Counted from the first letter of the stretch, positions 8,163-19,595 are shown. The stretch is 64,000 nucleotides of DNA from Paenibacillus sp. A3 (GCF_001399685.1 NZ_JTHN01000087.1:1-64000), one strand, 5' to 3'. Numbers and translations are program-made. The notes: generated from the letters alone by a model not told the origin.

Positions 8163-8663
8163 ATGCGCTGGAAAGTGGCTATCTTGACCGCTAGCGACCG
8201 TGGTTCGCGCGGAGAGCGGGAAGACACGAGTGCACAGGTCATTCGGGAATTGATTGAAGAAGAAATGAACGGCGAAATTATCGAATACCGTGTCGTGCCT
8301 GACGAGAAAGACGAAATTATGGCGGCGTTGATCGAAATGACGGATTATTTCCGGGCCGATCTCATTTTGACAACCGGAGGCACAGGTCTCGCGGCGCGGG
8401 ATGTCACGCCGGAAGCGACCTTGAGCGTCATCGACCGTCACGCTCCGGGCTTTGCCGAAGCGATGCGCATGTATTCGCTGCAAAAGACGCCGCGTGCGAT
8501 GCTCTCCCGGGCCGTGTCCGGGATTCGCGGCAAGACGCTGATCCTGAACTTGCCCGGCAGCCCCAAGGGGGTTTCGGAAAATTTATCCGCCGTTATCGAC
8601 CAACTGCCGCACGCTCTTGCCATTCTGACCGGACGCGAGGGAGACCACGGCGATGAAGCATGA
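8163..8663 (+). CDS. moaB: MoaB/MogA family molybdopterin-binding protein
   Basis: A 166-residue protein of the MoCF-biosynthesis fold, which binds molybdopterin and in MogA adenylylates it. The motifs LTASDRGSRGEREDTSAQ, LILTTGGTGLAARDVTPEA and LNLPGSPKGVSENL match the family. The start is supported by GAGAGGAG about 10 bases upstream. It overlaps the following MoeA-like gene by 11 bases. MoaB and MogA cannot be separated with certainty from sequence alone. Confidence 0.93.
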   Translation: MRWKVAILTASDRGSRGEREDTSAQVIRELIEEEMNGEIIEYRVVPDEKDEIMAALIEMTDYFRADLILTTGGTGLAARDVTPEATLSVIDRHAPGFAEAMRMYSLQKTPRAMLSRAVSGIRGKTLILNLPGSPKGVSENLSAVIDQLPHALAILTGREGDHGDEA

Positions 8664-9657
8664 TTCGATGCTCGAAGAAGTTCCTGTGGAACAAGCCGTC
8701 GGCATGGTGCTTGCGCACGACTTGACCCAGATTATTCCCGGAAAGTTCAAGGGCCGGCTGTTTAAAAAAGGACACGTGATCCGCGAGGAGGATATCCCGG
8801 CGCTGCTCAGCATCGGGAAAGAGCATATTTATACGCTTCGTCTGGAGCAGGGCTATCTGCACGAAGACGAAGCGGCTCTGCGGATGGCGAAGGCCGCGCA
8901 GGGAGCGGGCGTCACGTTGACCGAGCCGCACGAAGGCAAAGTCACGCTCAAGTCCGCGATCCATGGTCTGGTCAAGATCGACAAAGACCGGATCGACCGG
9001 GTCAATTCGCTGGATCAAGTCATCATGTCGACCGTGAAGACGAATACGGTGGCGGAACCCGGCCGTTCCTTGATGGGGACCCGCGTCATTCCGCTTGTTA
9101 TAGAAGAAGACCGCATTACAGCCGTTGAGCGCATCGCGGCTTCCACGGGACAGCCCCTGGTAGAGGTCAAGCCGTTCCGCCCGCTGCGGGCAGGACTGAT
9201 CACAACCGGCAGCGAAGTGTTCAAGGGCCGGATTGAGGATAAGTTCGGTCCCGTCGTACGCAGCAAGCTCGCGGCGCTCGGCTCGGAAGTAATCGAGCAA
9301 CGGTTTGCGCCGGACGACAGTGAAAAGATCGTACAGGAAATCCGCCGCTTCCTGGAGGAAGACCGCGCGGATCTTATTCTCGTTACCGGCGGCATGTCCG
9401 TAGACCCGGACGATCGGACGCCCGGCGCCATCAAGCGAGCTGGAGCGTCCGTTGTCAGCTACGGCACCCCGATGCTTCCCGGCTCCATGCTTTTGATGGG
9501 CTATCTGGACAGCGTTCCGATTATGGGGCTGCCCGGCTGCGTCATGCACGACCCGTACACGTCGTTTGACGTTCTGCTGCCGCGCATTTGCGCGGGAGAA
9601 ACGATTACCCGGGCGGATATTACCGAGCTCGGTTACGGCGGGCTTTACGGCTGTTAG
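8653..9657 (+). CDS. MoeA-like molybdopterin-binding protein
   Basis: A 334-residue protein whose C-terminal half (about residues 170-320) is a MoCF-biosynthesis domain, with GLITTGSEVFKGRIEDKFGP, LVTGGMSVDPDDRTP and GLPGCVMHDPYTSFDVLLPR. The N-terminal half differs from full-length MoeA and is shorter, so it belongs to the short MoeA-related family common in Firmicutes and may not be the molybdate-inserting enzyme itself. It overlaps moaB and is followed 40 bases later by tatA. The association with Tat fits export of folded molybdoenzymes. Confidence 0.85.
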   Translation: MKHDSMLEEVPVEQAVGMVLAHDLTQIIPGKFKGRLFKKGHVIREEDIPALLSIGKEHIYTLRLEQGYLHEDEAALRMAKAAQGAGVTLTEPHEGKVTLKSAIHGLVKIDKDRIDRVNSLDQVIMSTVKTNTVAEPGRSLMGTRVIPLVIEEDRITAVERIAASTGQPLVEVKPFRPLRAGLITTGSEVFKGRIEDKFGPVVRSKLAALGSEVIEQRFAPDDSEKIVQEIRRFLEEDRADLILVTGGMSVDPDDRTPGAIKRAGASVVSYGTPMLPGSMLLMGYLDSVPIMGLPGCVMHDPYTSFDVLLPRICAGETITRADITELGYGGLYGC

Positions 9658-9697
9658 TTGATACCGGCAACATCTCCACTGAAGGAGGATCATCGAT

Positions 9698-9961
9698 ATG
9701 CTCGGAAATATAGGATTCAGCGAAATTTTGCTCATCGGCCTCATTGCTCTACTATTGTTCGGTCCTAACAAGCTGCCGGAGCTCGGCCGGGCACTAGGCA
9801 AGACGCTGCGCGAGTTCAAGCAAGGCGCCCGCGATCTGATGGAGACGGATGCTGCTCAGCCGTCGCGTCAAGACGTTACGCCGCCGGCGCCAGCGCAGCA
9901 GCCACAGCCGCATGCTGTACAGCAGGAAGCAAAACAAGACTCGCGTCGTTTGCCGGATTAG
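9698..9961 (+). CDS. tatA: Twin-arginine translocase subunit TatA
   Basis: An 87-residue protein with one N-terminal membrane helix (residues 6-22), then the hinge FGPNKLPELGRALGK and an amphipathic helix LREFKQGARDLME, the standard TatA plan. The C-terminal 40 residues are Pro/Gln/Ala-rich and probably disordered. A GAAGGAGG ribosome site lies 11 bases before the ATG. It precedes tatC by 47 bases, so the pair forms a minimal TatA-TatC translocase for folded proteins in the cytoplasmic membrane. Confidence 0.95.
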   Translation: MLGNIGFSEILLIGLIALLLFGPNKLPELGRALGKTLREFKQGARDLMETDAAQPSRQDVTPPAPAQQPQPHAVQQEAKQDSRRLPD

Positions 9962-10008
9962 GGAGCCCCTTGTACTCCCGATTTTGACCGTGTGGAAGGT
10001 GAACCGTT

Positions 10009-10776
10009 ATGGAACATGATGAAGGCATGACGCTGGTGGAGCATCTGGCGGAGCTGCGCAAACGAATTATTTGGGTGCTGCTTGTCCTGATCGTCGGCAT
10101 GGTGGTCGGCCTGCTCGTGGCCAAGCCGTTAATTAATTATTTGAAAAGCGTTTCTCCGATCGCAAACCTGGACTGGTATGTGTTTTCTCCGTGGGATGCA
10201 ATTAAGATGTATATGAGCTTTTCTTTGGTTGCCGGCCTTCTGGTCACGCTTCCGTTCGCTTTATACCAGATTTGGGCTTTTTTGAAGCCGGGACTCCGTG
10301 AAGTAGAGCAAAAAGCCTCTTTAATCTTCATTCCCTTTGCATTTCTTATGTTTTTGCTCGGTCTGGCGTTCGGCTATTTTATCGTGTTTAAAATGGCGCT
10401 GTTATTTACTACTGCGATCAGCCAGAGCATGGAGCTTAAAGAAAACTTCGGCATCGCGCAATACTTTTCGTTCATGTTCAATATATTGATCCCGATCGCG
10501 CTCGTCTTTGAGTTGCCGATTGTTGTGATGTTTTTGACCAAAATCCGCCTGCTCAACCCGCTGCTTCTCCGCAAATTGCGCCGTTACGCGTATTTGGCGC
10601 TCGTTGTGATCGCCACGATGATCACTCCGCCGGATGCTGTGTCCGCCATTATCGTCGCTGTGCCGATGATTGTTCTGTACGAGTTCAGCGTCTACTTGTC
10701 GGCGCTCGTCTACCGGAAGCAGCTGCTGCAGGATCAAGCTTGGGAGGCGGAAAGCTCCGCAAAGTCTGTCGAATGA
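10009..10776 (+). CDS. tatC: Twin-arginine translocase subunit TatC
   Basis: A 255-residue membrane protein with six hydrophobic segments. The N-terminal EHLAELRKRIIW is the conserved TatC signal-recognition motif, and the FLKPGLREVEQK loop with its conserved Glu is present. TatC is the receptor for twin-arginine signal peptides and works with TatA. It is the last gene of the operon that starts with the cyclo-ligase. Its stop codon lies inside the terminator hairpin. Ortholog of Bacillus TatCy by position and size. Confidence 0.97.
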   Translation: MEHDEGMTLVEHLAELRKRIIWVLLVLIVGMVVGLLVAKPLINYLKSVSPIANLDWYVFSPWDAIKMYMSFSLVAGLLVTLPFALYQIWAFLKPGLREVEQKASLIFIPFAFLMFLLGLAFGYFIVFKMALLFTTAISQSMELKENFGIAQYFSFMFNILIPIALVFELPIVVMFLTKIRLLNPLLLRKLRRYAYLALVVIATMITPPDAVSAIIVAVPMIVLYEFSVYLSALVYRKQLLQDQAWEAESSAKSVE

Positions 10777-10787
10777 CAGGCTTTTTT
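10761..10787 (+). terminator. tatC operon terminator
   Basis: AAAGTCTGTC at 10761-10770 pairs with GACAGGCTTT at 10775-10784 around a four-base loop, followed by more T residues. The stop codon of tatC (10774-10776) falls at the loop/stem boundary. Confidence 0.82.
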
Positions 10788-10860
10788 GTTTGTCTGCTTG
10801 TCGTATATTTTGGAAAGGTCTGGAGACAATGATTGAGGTGTGAAAATGTTGTAAAACCAC

Positions 10861-10889
10861 TTGCAAAATTGCTGGGAAATAGTTATCAT
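10861..10889 (+). promoter_or_regulatory. groESL promoter
   Basis: TTGCAA (10861-10866) and TATCAT (10884-10889) are separated by exactly 17 bases and fit a sigma-A promoter. The expected transcription start, near 10896, lies just before the CIRCE element. Confidence 0.7.
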
Positions 10890-10900
10890 AAGAATTGTTG

Positions 10901-10927
10901 TTAGCACTAAAGACGTTTGAGTGCTAA
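10901..10927. promoter_or_regulatory. CIRCE element (HrcA operator)
   Basis: TTAGCACTA and GAGTGCTAA flank a 9-base spacer. This matches the CIRCE inverted repeat with a single change in the last base of the left arm. HrcA bound here represses groESL until heat shock titrates GroEL. It lies 48 bases upstream of groES. Confidence 0.95.
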
Positions 10928-10974
10928 TAGGATAAACCATCGTTACCCTAATATCAAAAGGAGGCTATTTTCTC

Positions 10975-11256
10975 ATGATCAAACCGTTGGGTGATCGCGT
11001 AGTCATTGAAGCCATCGCTAAGGAGGAAACGACCGCAAGCGGTATCGTACTGCCTGACACGGCGAAAGAGAAGCCGCAAGAAGGCAAAGTCGTAGCTGTA
11101 GGCAGCGGTACACTCAAAGACGGCGAGCGCGTTGCGCTTGAGCTGAAAGAAGGCGACCGCGTGATTTTCTCCAAGTACGCCGGTACGGAAGTAAAATTCG
11201 AAGGCCGCGAGCTGCTGATTATGCGTGAGAGCGACGTTCTGGCCGTTCTGGCTTAA
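10975..11256 (+). CDS. groES: Co-chaperonin GroES
   Basis: A 93-residue protein, the usual GroES length. It forms the heptameric lid of the GroEL folding chamber. The start [20 protein letters not shown], the mobile-loop region [18 protein letters not shown] and the end of [14 protein letters not shown] are all typical. AAAGGAGG is well placed before the ATG. It is cotranscribed with groEL and controlled by CIRCE. Confidence 0.98.
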   Translation: MIKPLGDRVVIEAIAKEETTASGIVLPDTAKEKPQEGKVVAVGSGTLKDGERVALELKEGDRVIFSKYAGTEVKFEGRELLIMRESDVLAVLA

Positions 11257-11326
11257 GAACCAACGCCTCGATTCGATACTTAAGTTTTTGGTTATTTACT
11301 TACAAAAATATTCGAACAACCGTTAA

Positions 11327-12994
<1,668 letters not shown>

Positions 12995-13014
12995 TCCGAC
13001 CCTAGCCCGGATAG

Positions 13015-13055
13015 AAACGGCAGCATCCTTTGGGATGGCTGCCGTTTTGGTTTTT
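13015..13055 (+). terminator. groEL terminator
   Basis: AAACGGCAGCATCC pairs with GGATGGCTGCCGTTT (one mismatch) around TTTG, followed by T-rich sequence. It lies 20 bases after the groEL stop. The next 190 bases up to the SLH-gene terminator hold no gene that I can see. Confidence 0.85.
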
Positions 13056-13240
13056 GTTTGGGTGTGTCGATACTATAAAGGAGAGAATCTCTGAGGTTTG
13101 CGAAATGCTGTTTTAAAGGCCTGCTCATAAAATAGGCCCTGGGGATTAATTAAGCATTTTACGGTCTTGTAAGGAGGGGCTCGTGTCTCTAGCATCCCTT
13201 TTTCGTTGATATGATTGGTAAAGCATAACACTAGTTAAGG

Positions 13241-13279
13241 TCAAAAAATAAAAGACCCGGTACCAAAGGTACCAGGTCT
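13241..13279 (-). terminator. Terminator of the SLH surface-protein gene
   Basis: On the minus strand AGACCTGGTACC and GGTACCGGGTCT pair around a three-base loop and are followed by a T-rich tail (the A-rich run at 13242-13252 on the plus strand). It lies 17 bases after the stop of the SLH gene. Confidence 0.88.
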
Positions 13280-13295
13280 CCTAAAGCATTAAAGA

Positions 13296-14990
13296 TTAAT
13301 CAATGAAGTCAGCCAGTTTGAGGTAACGTTTCAGCATCGTAGCTGCTTGCGAACGAGTTGCTTTCTCAGCAGAACCGATGGTGTCGTCAGTCAGACCATT
13401 GATGATGCCAGCATTTACGGCAGCAGCAATTTCTTTCTTAGCCCAAACGATTTTGGAAGAGTCTTTGAATTTTGCAAGCAGTTGAGCTTGGTTCGACTCG
13501 GAAACATCGGAAGCTACGCCTGCATAAGACAGGGAACGGATGATCATAGCAGCCAGTTCTTCACGAGTGATTTGTGCATCCGGACGGAACGTGTTGTCTT
13601 CATAGCCATTGATGATACCTGCTTGGGAAGCCGCTGCTACTACGCCAGCGTACCAAGCGGAAGAATTAATGTCAGTGAAATATGTGTTAGCCGTTACGGA
13701 GTTCAGACCCAAGGAACGAACAACCAATGCTGCAAATTCTGCACGAGTGATGTTGCGGTCCGGTTGGAATTGCTTGTCGGATACGCCTTCAACCACCAAT
13801 TTGTTAGCAAGCAGCTCAACGTCTGCTTTGGACCAGTGAGAAGCGAGATCTTCAAACGATTTGTTTGCTTCGATTACCGTGTAGATGCTGTTGCCGTTAC
13901 GTTGCAACGTAGCAACGGTTTGACCGTCTTTCGATTCAAACGTCGAAGGCACAAAGCTCAGCTTCTTCGTTGTTTCGTTGTAAAGAGCGCCGGTTGCTTT
14001 TTTAGCATCGAGGTTTTTGTTAACATTCAACGTACGGGAAACATACGTGTTACCGAAATCAACATTAACAGACTTGCTGTTGCCGGAAGCTGTTACGTTG
14101 AAGTCAACAGCCGTTGCAATCGGGTTACCGCCAGCAGCATATACTGCTTTTGTTACGTCTTCATCTGCGGTTCCGGTTACTTTTGCGATGGTTACATTGA
14201 TTTTCGTTTCTTTCAGTTCAGCGCCCAGTTCTTTCGCGAGTGCTTCCAGTTTCAAAGCAGCCAACGGAAGAGTGATAGTACCGTTGTCGTTGATGATCGT
14301 TACAGAAATAGCACCTTTTTTCAGCGCTTCTGCCAATACGTCAGCCGGCATGGCAAGCTTTTCACCTTTGATTTTGATTTTAACTTCTTTGGAGTTTTCA
14401 AAAGCTCTTTGCAAGGTGAAAGCATCTACAGAATCACCGGATACTTCGATGACTCCGTTGTTAATGAATGAACCGAAACCACCACCAGGACCATAACTGT
14501 TGCTGGATGGATAGTAAGGTTCTTTACCGCTGTTTTGAACATAAACTAAATCGTACACGTTACCAATTCCGTAACCGGCACCGTAGTATGTTTGCATATA
14601 TACAGTGTCCGGAACGTTAGAGCTAGACAAATTGATGTTGAAGTTATAGTATGTAACCCCATCAACAGTTGTCTCTCTAAACGTTGCATTGTAAGTCGCA
14701 TCTAGTACGTTCTTAAGGTCGCTATCGGAATAAACTCCGAAGGTTACGTTGCTGCTCTCTTTATAAGTATCCTTAGTCACATAAACGGAACCAGAAACAG
14801 TTTTACTGTACTTATCGTATTTCAGGCCGTTTAAATCAAATTCAATGCCGGCAAATGCAAGCACAGGCAGCAGCATCGAGACGATCATTAATGCAGCCAA
14901 TGCTTGGGATGTTTTTTTCAATACAGTAGATTTCACTTGGGTCTTGCTCCTTTCACGATTGTAAACATTTGTTTTCTCTATTTGACTCAT
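13296..14990 (-). CDS. Secreted S-layer-homology (SLH) surface protein
   Basis: A 564-residue exported protein. The signal peptide is visible as lysines followed by ALAALMIVSMLLPVLAFA. Residues about 50-170 are rich in Tyr, Ser, Thr and Asn. The last 180 residues hold three SLH domains, recognisable from HWSKADVELLANKLVVEG, AWYAGVVAAASQAGIINGY and WAKKEIAAAVNAGIINGL, each followed by an ITRAEFAAL-like end. SLH domains attach proteins to pyruvylated wall polymer. The ATG at 14990 follows GGGGGAGG by about 12 bases; an in-frame GTG 12 bases upstream sits too close to that site. It lies next to an O-antigen-ligase-like gene, so it may be the glycoprotein acceptor. It could be the S-layer protein itself or another abundant exoprotein. 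Confidence 0.88.
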   Translation of the reverse strand: MSQIEKTNVYNRERSKTQVKSTVLKKTSQALAALMIVSMLLPVLAFAGIEFDLNGLKYDKYSKTVSGSVYVTKDTYKESSNVTFGVYSDSDLKNVLDATYNATFRETTVDGVTYYNFNINLSSSNVPDTVYMQTYYGAGYGIGNVYDLVYVQNSGKEPYYPSSNSYGPGGGFGSFINNGVIEVSGDSVDAFTLQRAFENSKEVKIKIKGEKLAMPADVLAEALKKGAISVTIINDNGTITLPLAALKLEALAKELGAELKETKINVTIAKVTGTADEDVTKAVYAAGGNPIATAVDFNVTASGNSKSVNVDFGNTYVSRTLNVNKNLDAKKATGALYNETTKKLSFVPSTFESKDGQTVATLQRNGNSIYTVIEANKSFEDLASHWSKADVELLANKLVVEGVSDKQFQPDRNITRAEFAALVVRSLGLNSVTANTYFTDINSSAWYAGVVAAASQAGIINGYEDNTFRPDAQITREELAAMIIRSLSYAGVASDVSESNQAQLLAKFKDSSKIVWAKKEIAAAVNAGIINGLTDDTIGSAEKATRSQAATMLKRYLKLADFID

Positions 14991-15091
14991 TGTGCATTTC
15001 ACCTCCCCCCCTGAGTAGAATCGACTAAAACAATACCTTTTTCGATTAAAAATCGTCTTTAAGGCCTAGAATCTATTTTAGCATTATGGAC

Positions 15092-15138
15092 AAAAAAATG
15101 GTAGCAAATTGTAGTGTAAATTTAGCTACCATTTTTTT
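15092..15138. terminator. Bidirectional terminator after the ligase-like gene
   Basis: AAAAAAATGGTAGC (15092-15105) pairs perfectly with GCTACCATTTTTTT (15125-15138). It gives a T-run on the minus strand 12 bases past the stop of the O-antigen-ligase-like gene. It therefore separates that gene from the SLH gene, so they are likely different transcripts. Confidence 0.9.
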
Positions 15139-15149
15139 ATAAAGTTATT

Positions 15150-17633
15150 TTAAAATTTTGCGTTTACTAGGTTCTGGATTTCTTGTCGTTCGTTCGGGTC
15201 TTTGGCTACCAGCTTATCGAAGAGAGCTTGGTCAGCCTTCCCTTGTTTTTGAAGCGAAGCAAGGTACCAGCGAATAATTAGCCGAGTGGTTTGATTATCG
15301 ATAGATTCATTAACGCCAATGCGCAACATTGCTTCAGCTGCATCATAGTGACCTCTGATATATTGAATCTGACCCAAAGCCATGCCCATGATAGGAGTGA
15401 CGCTAAATTCCCGGCCTTGCAGCTGCCCTTTGGGCAGCAAAGAAAGTTCCTTAATTCTGGCCTCTACTTTAGAGTAAATTGACAAAGCTTGGTCATGGTA
15501 CATCTTCATTTCTTGGGCATCATTTTTGTCTTGTGCTGTGTTCCCGAGATCTGTACTTAAAACAATGCTTTTTTCATACAAAGAAATGTCCCAAGGAAAA
15601 TTGTTGATTTCTTGATTGGTTCGCTCCAAGGATTCCTTGTTCTTGCCTTTTAATGTTAGAGTAGTAAGCTCTCTATCGATTAAAGTTCGATTATGTGGCT
15701 CTTTCTTAAGCATTTCCGTTAAAATACGATTTGCCTCATTAAAATAGTTTTCGTCTTTAGTCTGATTATAGACCTGCAGCAAGATATCAATTTTAAATAA
15801 AGCATAGTCCGGATGGTTGGGATTTTGACTCATAGCTTTATCTAACGGTCCGGTGATATCATTAAAATTTTTGCTGATTGAGGCCTGCATTCTGGCATTC
15901 TCGAAATTGCTATTAGCATTTAACAGTTGAACTCCGTTGAAGAAAAAAATGATGGAAAGAACAACAAGTAATGCAGGGTAAGCCCATTTAGCCTTTTGAA
16001 TACTGTTCTTCCATTGTCCTTTTATTTCAAAATCATTATTAGCGATCATTGCTCCAAGGCAAAGGAATAAAAGAATTCCTAAATAAACAAAACTGAGATC
16101 AAAATCAAGCGTGCTGTGGATAAGTAACGATATAGCTAAAATATAATAAACATATCGAGAACTTGAGTTTTCACCACTATCATTATGAAACTTGCGATGA
16201 AAGAGCCACAGAATCGATAACAAAATAACAATAAAAATGACAAAGCCAATAATTCCAACCTCAACTAAATATTGAAGGAAAAAGTTATGCGCTTGTCGGC
16301 TTACATAAGGATTGTTTTGGTACTTCTCATAGAGCGCCGACCAAGCTCCTCCTCCGGCTCCCACCACAGGATAATCCGAATAGAGTTTTAAAGCGTCTTT
16401 ATAAAATGTTCCTCTTTCCAATACACTGTTTTGTTCGAAGTTAATATTTTCGATACGCTGCTTGATGTTCTCTGGAAACAGATTCAGGAACCCTGTATTG
16501 CCAAGCAATAGGAAAGCGACTATGGCACCAAGTACGACAGTTCCTGCCGGAATAATAAAATATGAGACTTTTTTATTGCTTATGGCGTTGAGTTTTTCTT
16601 CAACGCGAGGAACAACGAATCTTTGTAATACAGCGGCGATCCCTGTAAAAAGCAATGCCGCGATAATTAATGTGGTCCAGCCTTTCATGGCTAGGGCACC
16701 ATTGTATTGTTTCACCTGCTCCACACCAACATTTGTAACTGGACTAAGAATAGCCATAGTGATGATGGAAGCAACAATGGTGTAAAGAATGAAGGTGAGC
16801 TGCTTCTTCACCTTTAAAAAGATGATTACGACTAAAAAAATAACGGGCAGGATCACCAACGCGCCGCGGGACAAAGTTAGAAAGAAAGAAATTAAAATCG
16901 GGATGACCATAAACCCATGAAATACAGTTGAAGTCCATTTTTTGGATATTGAAATTAAATATAAAGAACCGAGCAGCATAGCGATCAGGAAGGCGGCGTA
17001 AGCATTTCCATATTGAAATACGGATGTCAGTCTGACGCCGTTATCGTCGGCCATAATAGCATGTTGGTAGATGTTATATTGTGCCATATCGGAAGCAAAC
17101 CACTTCACGATTGCATAGGCTGTTTCTTTATGCCCAAACCAGTTCATTATGCCGAACCAGACGACCAAGTATCCTGAGCCCATAATTCCGTTTATAAGAA
17201 GAGAACTGCCGCTGTCTTGTTTGGCAAGAAAAAAACCAACTAAATAAAAGCTAGCATACACAAACGTGATGAAGACCATATTTGTAGCACTATATTTGGA
17301 TGCCGGCGAAATGGAAGAGATAAAATAAGTGATAGGAATCAACCAGATCATAATGCTTAGGAAGTCGGACCATCGGTTCAAATTCCATTTATAAAAAGCT
17401 AAAATAGAAATAAGAAGCAACATAATAGCCGACCATACGAAGGTGGAAAAAATAGATCGCTCGAAATCGAAATTGTTGCCATTAAACAATGCTCTCTGAA
17501 ATGGAGCCCATATTAAAATCAATAGGGTAATGCCGGCTAAAAGCCAGAACAAAATAGAATGTTTATCATCACTTGCCAGAGCCTTGTTGCCCACTGCATG
17601 ATCAGGGACATAATACTTCTTCTTGCCGCTCAT
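15150..17633 (-). CDS. O-antigen ligase-like membrane protein with C-terminal repeat region
   Basis: An 827-residue protein. Residues about 20-560 contain a dozen or more membrane segments, with a large outside loop near residues 380-450 that includes YPVVGAGGGAWSALYEKYQ and the following RQAHNFFLQYLVEVGIIGF. This is the Wzy_C/O-antigen-ligase signature. The remaining 260 residues are hydrophilic helices resembling TPRs (for example NFENARMQASISKNFND). Proteins of this family transfer or polymerise lipid-linked glycans; in S-layer glycan clusters such an enzyme is the oligosaccharyl:protein transferase. Position between the SLH gene and galU supports that role here, but a polymerase cannot be excluded. 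Confidence 0.85.
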   Translation of the reverse strand: MSGKKKYYVPDHAVGNKALASDDKHSILFWLLAGITLLILIWAPFQRALFNGNNFDFERSIFSTFVWSAIMLLLISILAFYKWNLNRWSDFLSIMIWLIPITYFISSISPASKYSATNMVFITFVYASFYLVGFFLAKQDSGSSLLINGIMGSGYLVVWFGIMNWFGHKETAYAIVKWFASDMAQYNIYQHAIMADDNGVRLTSVFQYGNAYAAFLIAMLLGSLYLISISKKWTSTVFHGFMVIPILISFFLTLSRGALVILPVIFLVVIIFLKVKKQLTFILYTIVASIITMAILSPVTNVGVEQVKQYNGALAMKGWTTLIIAALLFTGIAAVLQRFVVPRVEEKLNAISNKKVSYFIIPAGTVVLGAIVAFLLLGNTGFLNLFPENIKQRIENINFEQNSVLERGTFYKDALKLYSDYPVVGAGGGAWSALYEKYQNNPYVSRQAHNFFLQYLVEVGIIGFVIFIVILLSILWLFHRKFHNDSGENSSSRYVYYILAISLLIHSTLDFDLSFVYLGILLFLCLGAMIANNDFEIKGQWKNSIQKAKWAYPALLVVLSIIFFFNGVQLLNANSNFENARMQASISKNFNDITGPLDKAMSQNPNHPDYALFKIDILLQVYNQTKDENYFNEANRILTEMLKKEPHNRTLIDRELTTLTLKGKNKESLERTNQEINNFPWDISLYEKSIVLSTDLGNTAQDKNDAQEMKMYHDQALSIYSKVEARIKELSLLPKGQLQGREFSVTPIMGMALGQIQYIRGHYDAAEAMLRIGVNESIDNQTTRLIIRWYLASLQKQGKADQALFDKLVAKDPNERQEIQNLVNAKF

Positions 17634-17834
17634 GGTTTCTCTCCTTTTTATCTAAAATTACGACATTTATCTTATCATAAAGTAGAATGAATGGGTATAT
17701 TACACAAGCTTAAGGATTGTTTTGGATTTTTGTAGCGCTGGCAATTAAATAGTAAATTTGATAGAATAACTTCGAGGAAATTCGTCAATTTATTACTTAA
17801 TTTCGTGTTTTTTAATGAAATTGGAGGATTTATT

Positions 17835-18722
17835 ATGGGTTTAAAAGTGCGGAAAGCAATTATACCTGCCGCGGGGCTGGGCACAAGATTTTTACCTGCA
17901 ACAAAAGCGATGCCCAAGGAAATGCTTCCTATTGTCGACAAGCCAACGATTCAATATATTGTTGAAGAAGCAGTGGAGTCAGGGATTGAAGATATTATCA
18001 TAGTTACGGGTAAAGGGAAACGAGCTATTGAGGATCATTTCGATAATTATTTTGAGCTTGAACAAAATTTGTTAAAAAAAGGTAAGTTTGATTTGTTAAA
18101 TGAAGTTCAGAAGCCCGCAAAGATGGTTGATATCCATTATATTCGACAAAAGGAACCAAAAGGTCTTGGTCATGCGGTATGGTGTGCGCGTAAGTTTATA
18201 GGCAACGAACCTTTTGCTGTACTTCTGGGAGATGATATTGTCCAAGCTGAAAAGCCATGTCTGAAGCAGATGATGGAACTTTATGAGGAATATCAATCAT
18301 CTATTATTGGAGTTCAGCCAGTGAGCTACGATGAAGTATCCAGATATGGGATTGTGGATGGCTCTAATATAAAGGGGCGAATATACTCAGTTTCTTCTTT
18401 GGTTGAAAAACCAAAAAGAGAATCTGCTCCTTCGAATTTGGCTATTTTGGGCCGTTATATTTTGACTCCCGAAGTCTTCGAGTTATTAGATCGTCAGGAA
18501 ACCGGCACAGGCGGCGAGATTCAGCTTACTGATGCCATTTCTCGGTTGGCGCAATCCGAAAATGTCTATGCATATGATTTTGAAGGTATTCGCTATGATG
18601 TAGGAGAAAAAATGGGATTTATTAAAACTACCGTTGACTTTGCTTTAGAGAGAGATGACTTAAGACAAGAGATGCTCAAATATTTAATTGAAGTTTATGA
18701 AAAAAATAAATTGCTTATTTAA
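17835..18722 (+). CDS. galU: UTP-glucose-1-phosphate uridylyltransferase
   Basis: A 295-residue nucleotidyltransferase that makes UDP-glucose from glucose-1-phosphate and UTP. The nucleotide-binding start [20 protein letters not shown] and [14 protein letters not shown] are the family signature, with [20 protein letters not shown] and [10 protein letters not shown] further on. The ATG at 17835 is chosen because TTGGAGG lies 8 bases upstream; the in-frame ATG at 17805 has none. It starts the plus-strand glycan operon and is divergent from the ligase-like gene. UDP-glucose or UDP-galactose would feed the priming enzyme at 37491. Confidence 0.95.
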   Translation: MGLKVRKAIIPAAGLGTRFLPATKAMPKEMLPIVDKPTIQYIVEEAVESGIEDIIIVTGKGKRAIEDHFDNYFELEQNLLKKGKFDLLNEVQKPAKMVDIHYIRQKEPKGLGHAVWCARKFIGNEPFAVLLGDDIVQAEKPCLKQMMELYEEYQSSIIGVQPVSYDEVSRYGIVDGSNIKGRIYSVSSLVEKPKRESAPSNLAILGRYILTPEVFELLDRQETGTGGEIQLTDAISRLAQSENVYAYDFEGIRYDVGEKMGFIKTTVDFALERDDLRQEMLKYLIEVYEKNKLLI

Positions 18723-18743
18723 GTGGAGTATTTTGGAGGTATT

Positions 18744-19493
18744 ATGGAGCCATTGGTAGGCATTGTTATTCCCTGCTATAATTATGGGCTATACATTGAG
18801 GAAGCAGTCGATAGCGTGCTGAAATCCACATACAAAAATATTGAAATTATTATAGTTGATGACGGGTCTACAGATCCATATACTGTTGACATTTTGAGTA
18901 AAATGGAGGCCAAACCATTAACTAAAATTGTCAGAAGAGTTAATGGCGGATTGTCGGCGGCCAGAAATACGGGGATTCATTTTACACAGGCTAAGTATAT
19001 TCTTACTTTGGATGCCGACGATAAAATCGAGTCTACTTTTATAGAAAAAGCTGTATGGATTCTTGAGCAGAACAGTGATGTGGCTTATGTTTATTCATTA
19101 GTACAGCTTTTTGGTGAAGAGAATAAAGTTTGGAGAACATTTAAAGCTCCTTTATCATACTTAAAGTTTCGTAATGTGGTACCTGCCACCATTGTCATGA
19201 GGAAAGATTGCTGGGAAGTTGTGAATGGATATGATGAGTCAATGCGTGACGGATACGAGGATTGGGAGTTTATTCTGAGACTCGCCAAATCACGCTTCTT
19301 TGGCTTTCATATTAATGAAATTCTTTTTTATTACCGTAAACATAAAGGCAGTATGCTAGAAAGCTCTAGGAAACAAAATAAGAAACTAAGACGTCTTATT
19401 AGAGAAAAACATCCGGATCTCTATTTTGCTTGGCGAATACAATACGTATCATTTCTTTTAATTGAATTGTTACGAAGGGTTAAAAGTTATTAA
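18744..19493 (+). CDS. Family 2 glycosyltransferase
   Basis: A 249-residue GT-A fold enzyme. It begins VGIVIPCYNYGLYIEEAVDS, has the nucleotide-sugar site IIIVDDGSTD, the acceptor-loop GGLSAARNTGI, the metal-binding DADD and the catalytic-region GYEDWEF. The ATG at 18744 follows TTTGGAGGT. It has no membrane segment, so it acts in the cytoplasm on a lipid-linked acceptor. It is paralogous to the GT2 domains of the two fused proteins downstream. The sugar and linkage cannot be read from sequence. Confidence 0.9.
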   Translation: MEPLVGIVIPCYNYGLYIEEAVDSVLKSTYKNIEIIIVDDGSTDPYTVDILSKMEAKPLTKIVRRVNGGLSAARNTGIHFTQAKYILTLDADDKIESTFIEKAVWILEQNSDVAYVYSLVQLFGEENKVWRTFKAPLSYLKFRNVVPATIVMRKDCWEVVNGYDESMRDGYEDWEFILRLAKSRFFGFHINEILFYYRKHKGSMLESSRKQNKKLRRLIREKHPDLYFAWRIQYVSFLLIELLRRVKSY

Positions 19494-19595
19494 TTAATAG
19501 CATATTCTATAGAATTAGGTCTTAATTTACTTAGAGGTGCTTCGGAACAATAATATTCTCTTAATAAGAGTCCAGTATTTGTGTGAACTAAGGCT

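Noticed and set aside
8593-9819. A 408-codon minus-strand frame opposite the MoeA-like gene
   Set aside because: It is antisense to a clear operon gene, with no start signal or domain.
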